This document shows positions 16,247 to 25,150 of a DNA stretch of 64,000 bases, piece after piece. The position numbers and the translations under genes are program-made. The stretch comes from Plantactinospora soyae (lineage in GTDB: Bacteria; Actinomycetota; Actinomycetes; Mycobacteriales; Micromonosporaceae). Below the pieces are notes generated by a model. The model saw only the letters and a list, made by a program, of their open reading frames with translations. It was not told the DNA's origin and did no database searches. How positions within the stretch are numbered: position 1 is the first letter of the stretch; every line of letters begins with the position of its first letter. The stretch spans positions 1,736,001 to 1,800,000 of the forward strand of contig NZ_JADBEB010000001.1 in NCBI RefSeq assembly GCF_014874095.1, in the 5' to 3' direction.

Positions 16247-19000
16247 GTGGTGGACAATCATGGAAACCGGGTGTACGTGCCCGGTCAGGTTCCGGCGGCG
16301 CCGCGTGCGGAAGAGCCGCTGTGGCCACCGGACGAGATCGTCGCCGAGCCTCGCGAGGACTCCGGACCGATCTCCGGTTGGGCGCCGCCCCCGCCACCGC
16401 TGCCCGATGCCACCCCGCCGCCGCCCGATCCACTGGCGGGAGTTCCGCAGCCGGTCGCGCATCCGCCGTTCCATCCGAGTACGCCGCCCGCGATCCCGGC
16501 ACCGCCCGGACCCGTGCCGCCGGTGCAGGCCATCCCGCCCGCCTTCGGCCCGCCGCCCGGTCCCGCCGCTCCGCACCTCCCCGCCGTCGGCCAGCCGGTA
16601 CCCATTCCACCGGTGACCGCCGTTCCGCTCGTGCCGCCACCGACTCCGCCCGTTCCGGCGCCACACTCCGGTGTGCCGAACTCGGCCGCACCTGTCAGCT
16701 CGCCCCGGGCCTGGCCCACCACCGGTGGGAGCTCCAGCCGGGGCCGCGCGACGGTGAACACCGGCGACACCCGCCGTGCCGACACGACCGGGCGTCCGGA
16801 GAACACCGGGGCGCCGGACCGGCCGGCGAACGGCACCGAGCAGCGCCCCGGACCGGTCGAACCGCGACCTTCCGGAAAGGCGTCGGTCGAACCGCGCCCG
16901 TCCGGGAAGGCCTCCGTCAGCCCGGCCGCCGGCAAGGCGTCCGTCGAGCCACGGCCCTCCGGAAAGGCGTCCGTCAGCCCGAACGCCGGCAAGGCCTCGG
17001 TCAGCCCGACCATCGGCGGGACGTCCGCGAACCCGACCCCGAATCCCGCGAACCCCGCCACGGGTTCCGGCAACCCGGCCACTGGTTCCAGCAGTCCGGC
17101 CACGGGTTCCGGCAACCTGGCGACGGGTTCCGGCAACCCGGCCACGGGTTCCGGCACTCCGGTCACGGGCGAGGCGGTCGCCGGTCAGGTCATCGGTGAG
17201 GCGTCTCCGAACCCGGTCACCGGCGCGGCGTCCGCCAACCCGGCCACCGGCGAGGCGGCGGCCAGCCCGAACACCGGGGCGGCGGCGACCAGCCCGAGCA
17301 TCATCGGAGCCGCGGCCGGCCCGAACGCCGACGGGGCGCCGGTCGCCGATCCCGCCCGCAGCACCGGACGGGCCGATGCCGCAGTGGAGCAGCGCGAGTC
17401 CCCGCCCGACGGCGGTGCGGCCGAGACCGGCGCGGCCCCGGCCGAGGACGCCGTCCAGGCCGGTCGACCGGCCGAGCCGGCGCGAGGTCGGGCGACGCTG
17501 CCGGCCAGCAGCCGCAGCCAGCCGGACGTCGGCTCGACGCCCCGGCCCGCCGCCGAGTCCCCGTGGGCGCAACCGCCGCAGCGGCCGGTCACTCCGCAGC
17601 CGACCACCGGTGCGGAGCCGCCGCCGACGGGATCGGCCCCGCCGGTCGTCGGCCCGTACCCGCCCACGCTCGCCCCGAACCCGTACTCGGCTGCGGCGCG
17701 GCCGGTGTCGGCGTACCCGCCGGTGCCGGGGCCACCGGTCCATCCGCCGGCCCCGCCCCAGCAGATCCCGCCGCCCCCGGTCGGGTATCCACCGCCGACG
17801 GGGACCAACTATCCGGCCACCTCCGGCTACCCGGCTTCGCAGGGATATCCGGCCTATCCGCCGCCGCCGGTACCCGGCCCGCCGCCGACCGGACACCAGT
17901 CCGGCTGGGCACCGCAACCGCCGCCCGGCCACGAGCCCCCGCCCGTTCCGCCGCACCCCGGAGTCAGCGAGGTGCCGCAGCAGCCGTACCCGGAGGCTCC
18001 CGGCGTGCAGCGGGTGCCGAACCAGGCGTCCCAGAGCTACCCGGACCCGCTCTGGACGCCGGACTCGGGGACACCCACGGCGGAGGACTTCGCCCGCCGC
18101 CGGGCGGTCCGGCCGGCCGACCCCGTCGCGCAGATGGGCGTACGGGCCGCGGTCAACAAGACCACGCTCGGGCTGGTCCGGCTCGCGCCCGGTCGGCAGG
18201 AGCAGGAGTTCAAGCAGGACATCGAGATGATCCGCCGGAACTTCGGCGGGCTGCGTCAGGTGACGGTGGTCAACCCGAAGGGCGGCGCCGGAAAGACGGT
18301 GGCGATCCTGCTGCTGGCGATGACCTTCGGGCAGAAGCGCGGCGGCTACGTGCTCGCCTGGGACAACAACGAGACCCAGGGCACCCTCGGCATGCGGGCC
18401 CAGCAGGACTTCCACTCCCGGACCGTCCGGGACATGCTGCGGGACCTCTACCAGTTCCGGGGCGCGCAGGGCCGGGTCGGCGACCTGTCGCAGTACGTGC
18501 GTTCGCAGAGCGAGGGCATGTTCGACGTACTCGCCTCCGACGAGTCGGCCACCGGCGGCGAGATGCTGACCGCCGCCGCGTTCGCGGAGATCCGTGAGGT
18601 GGTCAGCCGGTTCTACAAGCTGATCTTCGTGGACACCGGCAACAACGTCCGGGCCCAGAACTGGCAGGCGGCGATCGACGCCACCGACCAGCTCGTGGTG
18701 ACCATGTCCGCCCGTAACGACTCGGCCGAGACCGCCGCCCGGATGCTGGACCACCTGGAGCAGAGTGGCCGACAGCGGCTGGTCCGGCAGGCGGTGACGG
18801 TGGTCTCCATGCCACCCTCCCGCAAGGAGATCGACCTGCCGGCGATCGAGCGGCACTTCGCGGCCCGGACCCGGTCGGTGCTGCTGGCCCCGTACGAGCG
18901 CCTGATCGACACCGGCGAGCCGATCCGGTACGCCGGGCTCTCGTCCGCGACCCGGGACGCCTGGTTGAAGATCGCCGCCTCGGTGGCCGAGGGGCTGTAG
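16247..19000 (+). CDS. proline-rich MinD/ParA-like ATPase (EspI/SCO5717 type)
   Basis: A 917-residue protein in two parts. Residues 1-620 are low-complexity Pro/Ala/Gly-rich sequence with internal repeats. Residues about 655-917 are a MinD/ParA-type P-loop ATPase with deviant Walker A KGGAGKT (K678), FVDTGNN and a VVTMSARNDSAETA region. The architecture matches EspI of ESX-1 loci and the large ParA-like proteins of other actinobacteria. No type VII secretion genes are near, so a secretion role is not supported here and cell-pole or partition functions remain possible. The GTG start has GGAGG-rich sequence upstream. Confidence 0.8.
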   Translation: MVDNHGNRVYVPGQVPAAPRAEEPLWPPDEIVAEPREDSGPISGWAPPPPPLPDATPPPPDPLAGVPQPVAHPPFHPSTPPAIPAPPGPVPPVQAIPPAFGPPPGPAAPHLPAVGQPVPIPPVTAVPLVPPPTPPVPAPHSGVPNSAAPVSSPRAWPTTGGSSSRGRATVNTGDTRRADTTGRPENTGAPDRPANGTEQRPGPVEPRPSGKASVEPRPSGKASVSPAAGKASVEPRPSGKASVSPNAGKASVSPTIGGTSANPTPNPANPATGSGNPATGSSSPATGSGNLATGSGNPATGSGTPVTGEAVAGQVIGEASPNPVTGAASANPATGEAAASPNTGAAATSPSIIGAAAGPNADGAPVADPARSTGRADAAVEQRESPPDGGAAETGAAPAEDAVQAGRPAEPARGRATLPASSRSQPDVGSTPRPAAESPWAQPPQRPVTPQPTTGAEPPPTGSAPPVVGPYPPTLAPNPYSAAARPVSAYPPVPGPPVHPPAPPQQIPPPPVGYPPPTGTNYPATSGYPASQGYPAYPPPPVPGPPPTGHQSGWAPQPPPGHEPPPVPPHPGVSEVPQQPYPEAPGVQRVPNQASQSYPDPLWTPDSGTPTAEDFARRRAVRPADPVAQMGVRAAVNKTTLGLVRLAPGRQEQEFKQDIEMIRRNFGGLRQVTVVNPKGGAGKTVAILLLAMTFGQKRGGYVLAWDNNETQGTLGMRAQQDFHSRTVRDMLRDLYQFRGAQGRVGDLSQYVRSQSEGMFDVLASDESATGGEMLTAAAFAEIREVVSRFYKLIFVDTGNNVRAQNWQAAIDATDQLVVTMSARNDSAETAARMLDHLEQSGRQRLVRQAVTVVSMPPSRKEIDLPAIERHFAARTRSVLLAPYERLIDTGEPIRYAGLSSATRDAWLKIAASVAEGL
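16856..17168 (+). repeat. coding repeats in the proline-rich region
   Basis: Two families of in-frame repeats follow each other. The first has units such as VEPRPSGKAS and VSPNAGKAS (30 or 27 bases). The second has NPATGSG-type units (about 21 bases), repeated six times. They belong to the disordered N-terminal region of the ATPase. Confidence 0.75.
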
Positions 19001-19013
19001 GAGGAATCCCGAG

Positions 19014-19949
19014 TCAGAACGAGCGGGTGAACTCCAGCCGGTCCGCGAAGTTGTCGTAGCCGGCGCGCTGGAAGCCCTTGTACATCGCGACGTTCTGGAC
19101 GTCGCAGTCGCCACGGATCTCGGTGGCACCGTTCTCGACCAGGATGCTGGTCCCGCGTGCCACGACCGAGCGGCTGTAGCCCCTGCCCCGGTGCGCGGGG
19201 GCGACGCCGACGAAGCCGATCACCGGAAAGGCGGGGCTGCGGGCCGGCAGGCTGACCACGGCCGGGCTCCCGTCGGCGGCGTACCCGATCTCCCACCACT
19301 GCGGTTCGTGGTCGAGTTCCGCCGACTCCTCGAACAGCAGCTCGGCCGCCCTGCGTACGCCGTGTCGCCGGACGTCCGCGCCGAGCCGGGCGTCGGCGGT
19401 GTCCGCCAGGAGGGCCGCCAGCAGGTCGACGAAGGGTTCGGGGCCCAGCTCGGCGAGGGACCGGAAGTGCAACCGTGGATCCGGCGCGGGCAGTTCGGCG
19501 CCGGCCAGCCAGCGGAAGCGCCGGCCGTCCCGGGCGACGGCGAACCCGGCCCGGCTCAGTAGGTCGATCCGGCGCTCGCGGTCGCGCTGGAACTGCGGCG
19601 CCTGGGCCGGCGAGTCGACGACGTGGCCCAGCCCGGTGGCCCCGTGCCTGCCCGCCACGACGGCCGCCTCGGTGAGCAGCGCGAGCCCGACGGCCGGCTC
19701 GGGGTCGGCCCAGGGAGCCTCCAGGAGTACGACGTCGGTGGGCACCTCACCGCCGGGCAGGGCCCAGAGCACCACGCTGCCGACCAGGTGGCCACCGCCC
19801 TCGGCCACCAGGCACCACTGCGGCCGGGTGCAGCCCTTGGCGAGCAGGTCGGTCAGGTACGCGCGGGTGGCGTCGTTCCGCTCGACGTCGTCGGGGTACT
19901 GGACGAGGGCCGGAATCTCCTCGGGATGGGCGGTTCGGATCATCGTCAT
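19014..19949 (-). CDS. GNAT-family N-acetyltransferase
   Basis: A 311-residue, probably double-GNAT protein. The C-terminal domain has the acetyl-CoA pyrophosphate loop VAPAHRGRGYSRS and the typical NVAMYKGFQRAGY ending. The N-terminal half has a weaker GNAT-like pattern (GHLVGSVVLWALPGG). The substrate is unknown. AAGGA lies about 10 bases before the ATG. It is convergent with the MinD-like gene, with 13 bases between stops. Confidence 0.82.
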   Translation of the reverse strand: MTMIRTAHPEEIPALVQYPDDVERNDATRAYLTDLLAKGCTRPQWCLVAEGGGHLVGSVVLWALPGGEVPTDVVLLEAPWADPEPAVGLALLTEAAVVAGRHGATGLGHVVDSPAQAPQFQRDRERRIDLLSRAGFAVARDGRRFRWLAGAELPAPDPRLHFRSLAELGPEPFVDLLAALLADTADARLGADVRRHGVRRAAELLFEESAELDHEPQWWEIGYAADGSPAVVSLPARSPAFPVIGFVGVAPAHRGRGYSRSVVARGTSILVENGATEIRGDCDVQNVAMYKGFQRAGYDNFADRLEFTRSF

Positions 19950-20054
19950 CGGAACAGTCCTTCGCAGTTGAGATACCGCCTAAGCGTTTTCACTGGCATC
20001 GCGAGCAGTGGAGCACGGTACGGCGATACCGGTCAACTGGATATGCTGGTCTCT

Positions 20055-20654
20055 ATGACCGAGGACGCCGACGCCCGACGCCCCGCACCGGGCCGGCTCC
20101 GCCTCGTACAGGACTTCTGCAACAGCGTGGACTTCGAGGGCGGCTGGGACGACCTCGCCGAGGTCGACAGCCTCGTGACCTGGCTGAACGCCAATGGTCA
20201 TCCGGCGGACGTACCCGAAACGGGTCCCGCCGAGGTGCACCGCGCGCTGCGGTTCCGCGAGGCGCTCCGGGACCTGCTGAGCGTTCCGGCGATCCCCGGT
20301 CAGCCCGGCCCCGCAGCGGCGGACCCGAGTGGGGACCGTCGGGCCCGGGGCCGGAGCGTGCTCGCCGAAGCCGCCGCCGACCTGCCGCTCACCGTCGTGG
20401 TCGGCGAGACGATCACCCTCGCCCCGACCCGTGCCGGGCTGCCCGGGGCGCTCGCGGCGATCCTGGCGGCGCTGGCCCTCGGCGACGCCGACGGCACGCT
20501 TGGCCGGCTGAAGGTCTGCCAGGCCGACAGTTGCCGCTGGGTCTTCTACGACCAGTCGCGCAACGGATCCAGCCGCTGGTGCACGATGCGGCTGTGCGGG
20601 GCCCGGAACAAGAACCGCAGCTATCGGCGCCGCCTGCGCGAAGCCGCCCACTGA
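20055..20654 (+). CDS. CGNR zinc-finger (ABATE-domain) regulator
   Basis: A 199-residue protein with an ABATE-type N-terminus (LVQDFCNSVDFEGG) and a C-terminal zinc finger: C-x4-C before WVFYDQSRNGSSRWCTMRLCGARNKNRSYRRR. The canonical CGNR tetrad is CGAR here. ATG 20055 is chosen because TATGCT (20042-20047) sits 7 bases upstream, so the mRNA may be leaderless. ATG 20043 is also in frame. The target is unknown. It is a distant paralogue of 6369-6971. Confidence 0.8.
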   Translation: MTEDADARRPAPGRLRLVQDFCNSVDFEGGWDDLAEVDSLVTWLNANGHPADVPETGPAEVHRALRFREALRDLLSVPAIPGQPGPAAADPSGDRRARGRSVLAEAAADLPLTVVVGETITLAPTRAGLPGALAAILAALALGDADGTLGRLKVCQADSCRWVFYDQSRNGSSRWCTMRLCGARNKNRSYRRRLREAAH

Positions 20655-20731
20655 CTTCCGCCCGGGTACACCGACCGGGTCGGCCAGCGGGTCGATCATC
20701 TCCCGTCGACCGCCCCGGTTAGTCTCGGCGG

Positions 20732-21178
20732 ATGTCGCATCCGACACACCCCGTCGACGTCATGCTCCTGCTGGCCCACGGGGACCGGGTGCTGCTCGCG
20801 CTCCGGGACGGCACCGGCTACGCGGACGGCCAGTGGAATCTGCCCAGCGGCAAGCTCGAGGCCGGCGAGGACGCGCGGACCGCCGTGATCCGGGAGACCC
20901 GCGAGGAGATCGGGCTGGACCTGGACCCGGGGGAACTGCGGCTGGCCACCACGGTGCACCACCGCAACGCGGCCGGTCAGGGACGGATCGGCCTCGTCTT
21001 CGCCGCCACCTACGATCCGGACCGACACGGGACGCCGGTGAACGCCGAACCGCACAAATGCGCCGAGATCAGGTGGGTCCCGGCTCATCGGCTGCCCGGC
21101 AACACCTTCCCGTACACCAGCGCCGCAGTGGCCGCCCACCGTGCCGGCGATGTCTTCCGGCTCGATGGCTGGCCCTAG
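20732..21178 (+). CDS. NUDIX hydrolase
   Basis: A 148-residue single-domain NUDIX protein, which hydrolyses nucleoside diphosphate derivatives. The Nudix box GKLEAGEDARTAVIRE-TREEIGL is intact (residues about 36-58), so the protein should be active and Mg-dependent. The substrate is not evident. TAGTCT (20720-20725) stands 6 bases before the ATG and no ribosome site is visible, so a leaderless transcript is likely. Confidence 0.88.
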   Translation: MSHPTHPVDVMLLLAHGDRVLLALRDGTGYADGQWNLPSGKLEAGEDARTAVIRETREEIGLDLDPGELRLATTVHHRNAAGQGRIGLVFAATYDPDRHGTPVNAEPHKCAEIRWVPAHRLPGNTFPYTSAAVAAHRAGDVFRLDGWP

Positions 21179-21245
21179 GCGCATCGCCCGCCGCACACCA
21201 CCGCGCCCGGCGGGGTCGGCGCCGGGCGAGGCAGGTCAGAGAGGG

Positions 21246-21674
21246 TCAGGTGCCGGAGAGGGCGTCACCGGCCGCCGGGTCGCAGTCCCGGAGGAACTGG
21301 GCACACCGGGCCGCCTCGTCGGACTCACCGATCTCGCCGGCCGCCCGGGACAGCACGTGCAGGCAGCGCAGGAACCCCTGGTTGGGGCCGTGTGCCCAGG
21401 GCACCGGACCGTGTCCCTTCCAGCCGCTGCGGCGCAACTGGTCCAGACCCCGGTGGTAGCCGGTCCGGGCGTACGCGTAGGCGGCGACGACCTGGCCGGC
21501 GGCCATGGACCGGGCTGCCAGCACCGCCCAGGCCGCACTGAAGGTCGGATGCTGTGCGGCGACCGAGGCGTACGCCTCGTCGGTGTCGGCCTGCCGCGCG
21601 GCGGCGAGCGCTTCCTCGGCGTTGTCGTCCGCGGAAAGGAGCGTTGCCGGCGGTTCGGGCAAGAGGTTCTGCAT
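21246..21674 (-). CDS. DUF3151 family protein
   Basis: A 142-residue soluble protein, rich in Ala, with TPR-like helices (EEALAAARQADTDEAYASVA, then HPTFSAAWAVLAARSM) and a conserved WKGHGPVPWAHGPNQGFLRC motif. It matches the DUF3151 family, whose M. tuberculosis member (Rv0360c) also lies close to the fba aldolase gene. Function unknown. The ATG start fits the family N-terminus (MQNLLPEPP). Confidence 0.82.
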   Translation of the reverse strand: MQNLLPEPPATLLSADDNAEEALAAARQADTDEAYASVAAQHPTFSAAWAVLAARSMAAGQVVAAYAYARTGYHRGLDQLRRSGWKGHGPVPWAHGPNQGFLRCLHVLSRAAGEIGESDEAARCAQFLRDCDPAAGDALSGT

Positions 21675-21948
21675 CGGACCATTCAACCCGGCCCCGGCCG
21701 GCCCCGACCAGCGGGGTGTGTCACGCATGCTGGCTGAACGGTTGAGGGACCCGTCACGCGTGCGGCCGGTGCGGTTCAGCGCGGACTGGACTACAAATGA
21801 AGGTCCGGAGCCTCCCCAGGACCCGGTAACAGAGAGCCCGGCGACCCTGGTCGTCGGGCTCTCGCCGGTTTGCCGCCCGCCCCCACCCGACAGACGCGTG
21901 ACAGAGCCCGGCGGCCGGGCGGTTGCCCGCCCCCGGCAAGATGGCAGG

Positions 21949-23175
21949 GTGCCCACCCCGCCCCCCGCTGACGTCCTCGAACCGCACGACGACACCGCCG
22001 ACGAGATCGAGTCGCGTGCGGAACTCGACTCCCATCTCCGGGCCGGCAGCCTCGCCCGGCTGACCGTGCAGGGGCTGCGGCTGGATCTCGACCCGGTTCC
22101 GGACCTGGAGTCCGTCGACCTGACCGGCACCCTCTTCGTGGGCTGCCGGTTCGCGTCCCGGGAGATCGAGGCAGGTCTGGTACGCCGTGGCGCGCACGTC
22201 GTACCGGCGTTCACCGCGCTGCCGTACCCGACCCATCCGCCCCGGCTCTACACCCCGGACGACCTGGCCGCCGGCTTCGCGTCGGACGGGTTCGCCGGGA
22301 TGTACGACGCCGTGGTCTACGACCACTTCCGGCTGCACGGCGGCGCGCTGCCGGAGGTACGCGAGGCGCTGGCCCAGCGGCTGCACGACCACGCCATCGA
22401 CAACGCCCTGGCCGACGCCACCCGGTCCTGGCTGGCCCGGCACGGCCCCGGCTCGATGGTCGGGGTGATGGGTGGGCACGCCGTACCGCGTGGCACCGCC
22501 GCGTACCGGCTGGCCGCGACGCTGGGCTGGGAACTCGCCCGGGCCGGGCGGCTGGTGGTGACCGGTGGCGGGCCGGGGGTGATGGAGGCGGCGAATCTCG
22601 GCGCCTACCTGTCCGAGCGCTCGCCGGCCGACCTGAGCGCGGCAATCGACCTCCTCGCCACCGCTCCGGACTTCAGCGACCACGACCCGTACACGGCCGC
22701 CGCGCTCGGAGTCCGGGCCCGGTTCGAACCGGCGGTCCCGCACGCGCGGACCGGTGAGGGTGCGGTGGACGCCGACCCGCACGGCTGGGCCCGGCGTGGT
22801 GGCCTGGCCATCCCCACCTGGCTGTACGGGCACGAGCCGGCGAACCTGTTCGCGGGCCGGATCGCGAAGTACTTCTCCAACGCGATCCGCGAGGACACCA
22901 TCCTGCGGCTGGCCCGGGGCGGGATCGTGTTCGCCGCCGGTCGGGCCGGCACCGTGCAGGAGGTGTTCCAGGCGGCGACCAAGACGTTCTACGGCACCGA
23001 CGGCGCGAGCGGCCCGTACGTCTTCCTGGACAGCGTCTTCTGGACCCAGACCCTGCCGATCGAGGCGCTGCTGCATCCGTTGCTGGCCCTGTCGCCGGCC
23101 GGTGACCTGGCCCACCTCGTGCACATCACCGACGACGTGCACGAGGCGGTACGGCTGCTCACCACGGGCCCCTGA
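21949..23175 (+). CDS. LOG-family Rossmann protein
   Basis: A 408-residue protein of the LOG / lysine-decarboxylase-like superfamily. It has MVGVMGGHAVPRGTAAY and GGGPGVMEAANLGAYLSER, the nucleotide-binding glycine-rich loop. The second signature, normally PGGxGTxxE, is degenerate here (AGRAGTVQE), so phosphoribohydrolase activity is uncertain. GTG 21949 is the best start, with a possible CAAGAT -10 box 6 bases upstream. A 220-residue N-terminal extension relative to short LOG proteins is typical of this actinobacterial subgroup. It converges on fba. Confidence 0.75.
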   Translation: MPTPPPADVLEPHDDTADEIESRAELDSHLRAGSLARLTVQGLRLDLDPVPDLESVDLTGTLFVGCRFASREIEAGLVRRGAHVVPAFTALPYPTHPPRLYTPDDLAAGFASDGFAGMYDAVVYDHFRLHGGALPEVREALAQRLHDHAIDNALADATRSWLARHGPGSMVGVMGGHAVPRGTAAYRLAATLGWELARAGRLVVTGGGPGVMEAANLGAYLSERSPADLSAAIDLLATAPDFSDHDPYTAAALGVRARFEPAVPHARTGEGAVDADPHGWARRGGLAIPTWLYGHEPANLFAGRIAKYFSNAIREDTILRLARGGIVFAAGRAGTVQEVFQAATKTFYGTDGASGPYVFLDSVFWTQTLPIEALLHPLLALSPAGDLAHLVHITDDVHEAVRLLTTGP

Positions 23176-23233
23176 CCCCGGCCCGGGTACGACGACGGCG
23201 GACGGCCACCCGGCCATCCGCCGTCAAAGGGCC

Positions 23234-24259
<1,026 letters not shown>

Positions 24260-24390
24260 GTCAAATGCTCCTTACTAACCGCTCTCGGCCTCGACGGCCG
24301 CTGTCTGATGTAGTGCGCCGGACCGCGCTGTCCTCCGCCCGAAGTATCCCGCAGCCCGCTCGCGGCACCGCAACCCACCCGTCCCCAGGT

Positions 24391-24771
24391 TCAGCGCTCG
24401 GACCGGTCCGGTACGACGACGCCGATCAACCAGGTCACCACCGCCATCACGATGGCGCCCCAGAAGGCCGGCCAGAAGCCGTCGATCTCGAACGGCAGGT
24501 CGAACAGGTGCGCGATCCAGTCCGTGAGCAGGAAGAGCAGCGCGTTGACGACCAGGGCGAACAGCCCCAGGGTGAGGACGTAGAACGCGCAGCCGACGAC
24601 CCGGATGATCGGCTTCACGACCGCGTTGACGACACCGAAGATCAACGCCACGACGAGCACCGTCAGCGCGTCGTCCAGGGCGGACCGGCCGGTCAGTTCA
24701 ATGCCGGGCACCGCCAGACTGGTGATCCACAGCGCCACCGCGCCGATCAGCAGTCTGATCAGGAAACTCAC
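24391..24771 (-). CDS. four-helix membrane protein, phage-holin-4 superfamily (PF04020 type)
   Basis: A 126-residue integral membrane protein with four hydrophobic helices: FLIRLLIGAVALWITSLAV, LTVLVVALIFGVVNAVV, VLTLGLFALVVNALLFLLT and WGAIVMAVVTWLIGVVV. It fits the widespread actinobacterial family named after mycobacterial phage holins. No phage genes are nearby, so it is a resident chromosomal gene of unknown function. The name should not be read as lysis activity. Confidence 0.8.
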   Translation of the reverse strand: MSFLIRLLIGAVALWITSLAVPGIELTGRSALDDALTVLVVALIFGVVNAVVKPIIRVVGCAFYVLTLGLFALVVNALLFLLTDWIAHLFDLPFEIDGFWPAFWGAIVMAVVTWLIGVVVPDRSER

Positions 24772-24870
24772 CGCCCCATCCTGACATGGGGGTCAAACCC
24801 GGACGGGCGGTTTAGCCGGCTCGGGACCGGGCACCGTGCTCTCCGGTGCCGGCGGCGCGAACAGCCCGTA

Positions 24871-24932
24871 CGGTGGGAAAAGCAGCACGGACCGGCAGGA
24901 GCGGTGGGAAGAGCAGCACGGACCGGCAGGAG
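24871..24932 (+). repeat. 31-bp tandem duplication carrying the ribosome site
   Basis: Positions 24871-24901 and 24902-24932 are identical except for one A/G difference. Each ends in the AGGAG ribosome site of the downstream gene, so the leader carries two ribosome sites 31 bases apart. The duplication lengthens the open frame artificially to 24836. Confidence 0.85.
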
Positions 24933-24937
24933 ACATC

Positions 24938-25150
24938 ATGGGACAGCCCGACGAGGACTTCGCTCCCGGCGATCACCTCACCCCGGACGAGCGCGACCCG
25001 GAGGCGCCGCCCGCGGACGCCGTGGAACAGGCGACCGTCGCGGACCCGACGACCGAGGAACAGTCGGACGTCCAGCGCGGCCCGGAGGTCAACGAGGCCG
25101 ACGCGATCGAGCAGGCCCAGGTGGTCGGCCCCGAGGACGACTACCGCTGA
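24938..25150 (+). CDS. small acidic hypothetical protein
   Basis: A 70-residue, very acidic, probably disordered protein beginning MGQPDEDFAPGDHL and containing two similar segments, DAVEQATVADPTTE and DAIEQAQVVGPEDD, suggesting an internal duplication. AGGAG lies 5 bases before ATG 24938. Its stop overlaps by 10 bases the end of the convergent glycosyltransferase gene. No function is evident. Confidence 0.6.
   Translation: MGQPDEDFAPGDHLTPDERDPEAPPADAVEQATVADPTTEEQSDVQRGPEVNEADAIEQAQVVGPEDDYR

Noticed and set aside
24391-24771. Prophage lysis gene (holin)
   Set aside because: The phage-holin-4 family is widespread on actinobacterial chromosomes; no other phage gene, att site or integrase is near.
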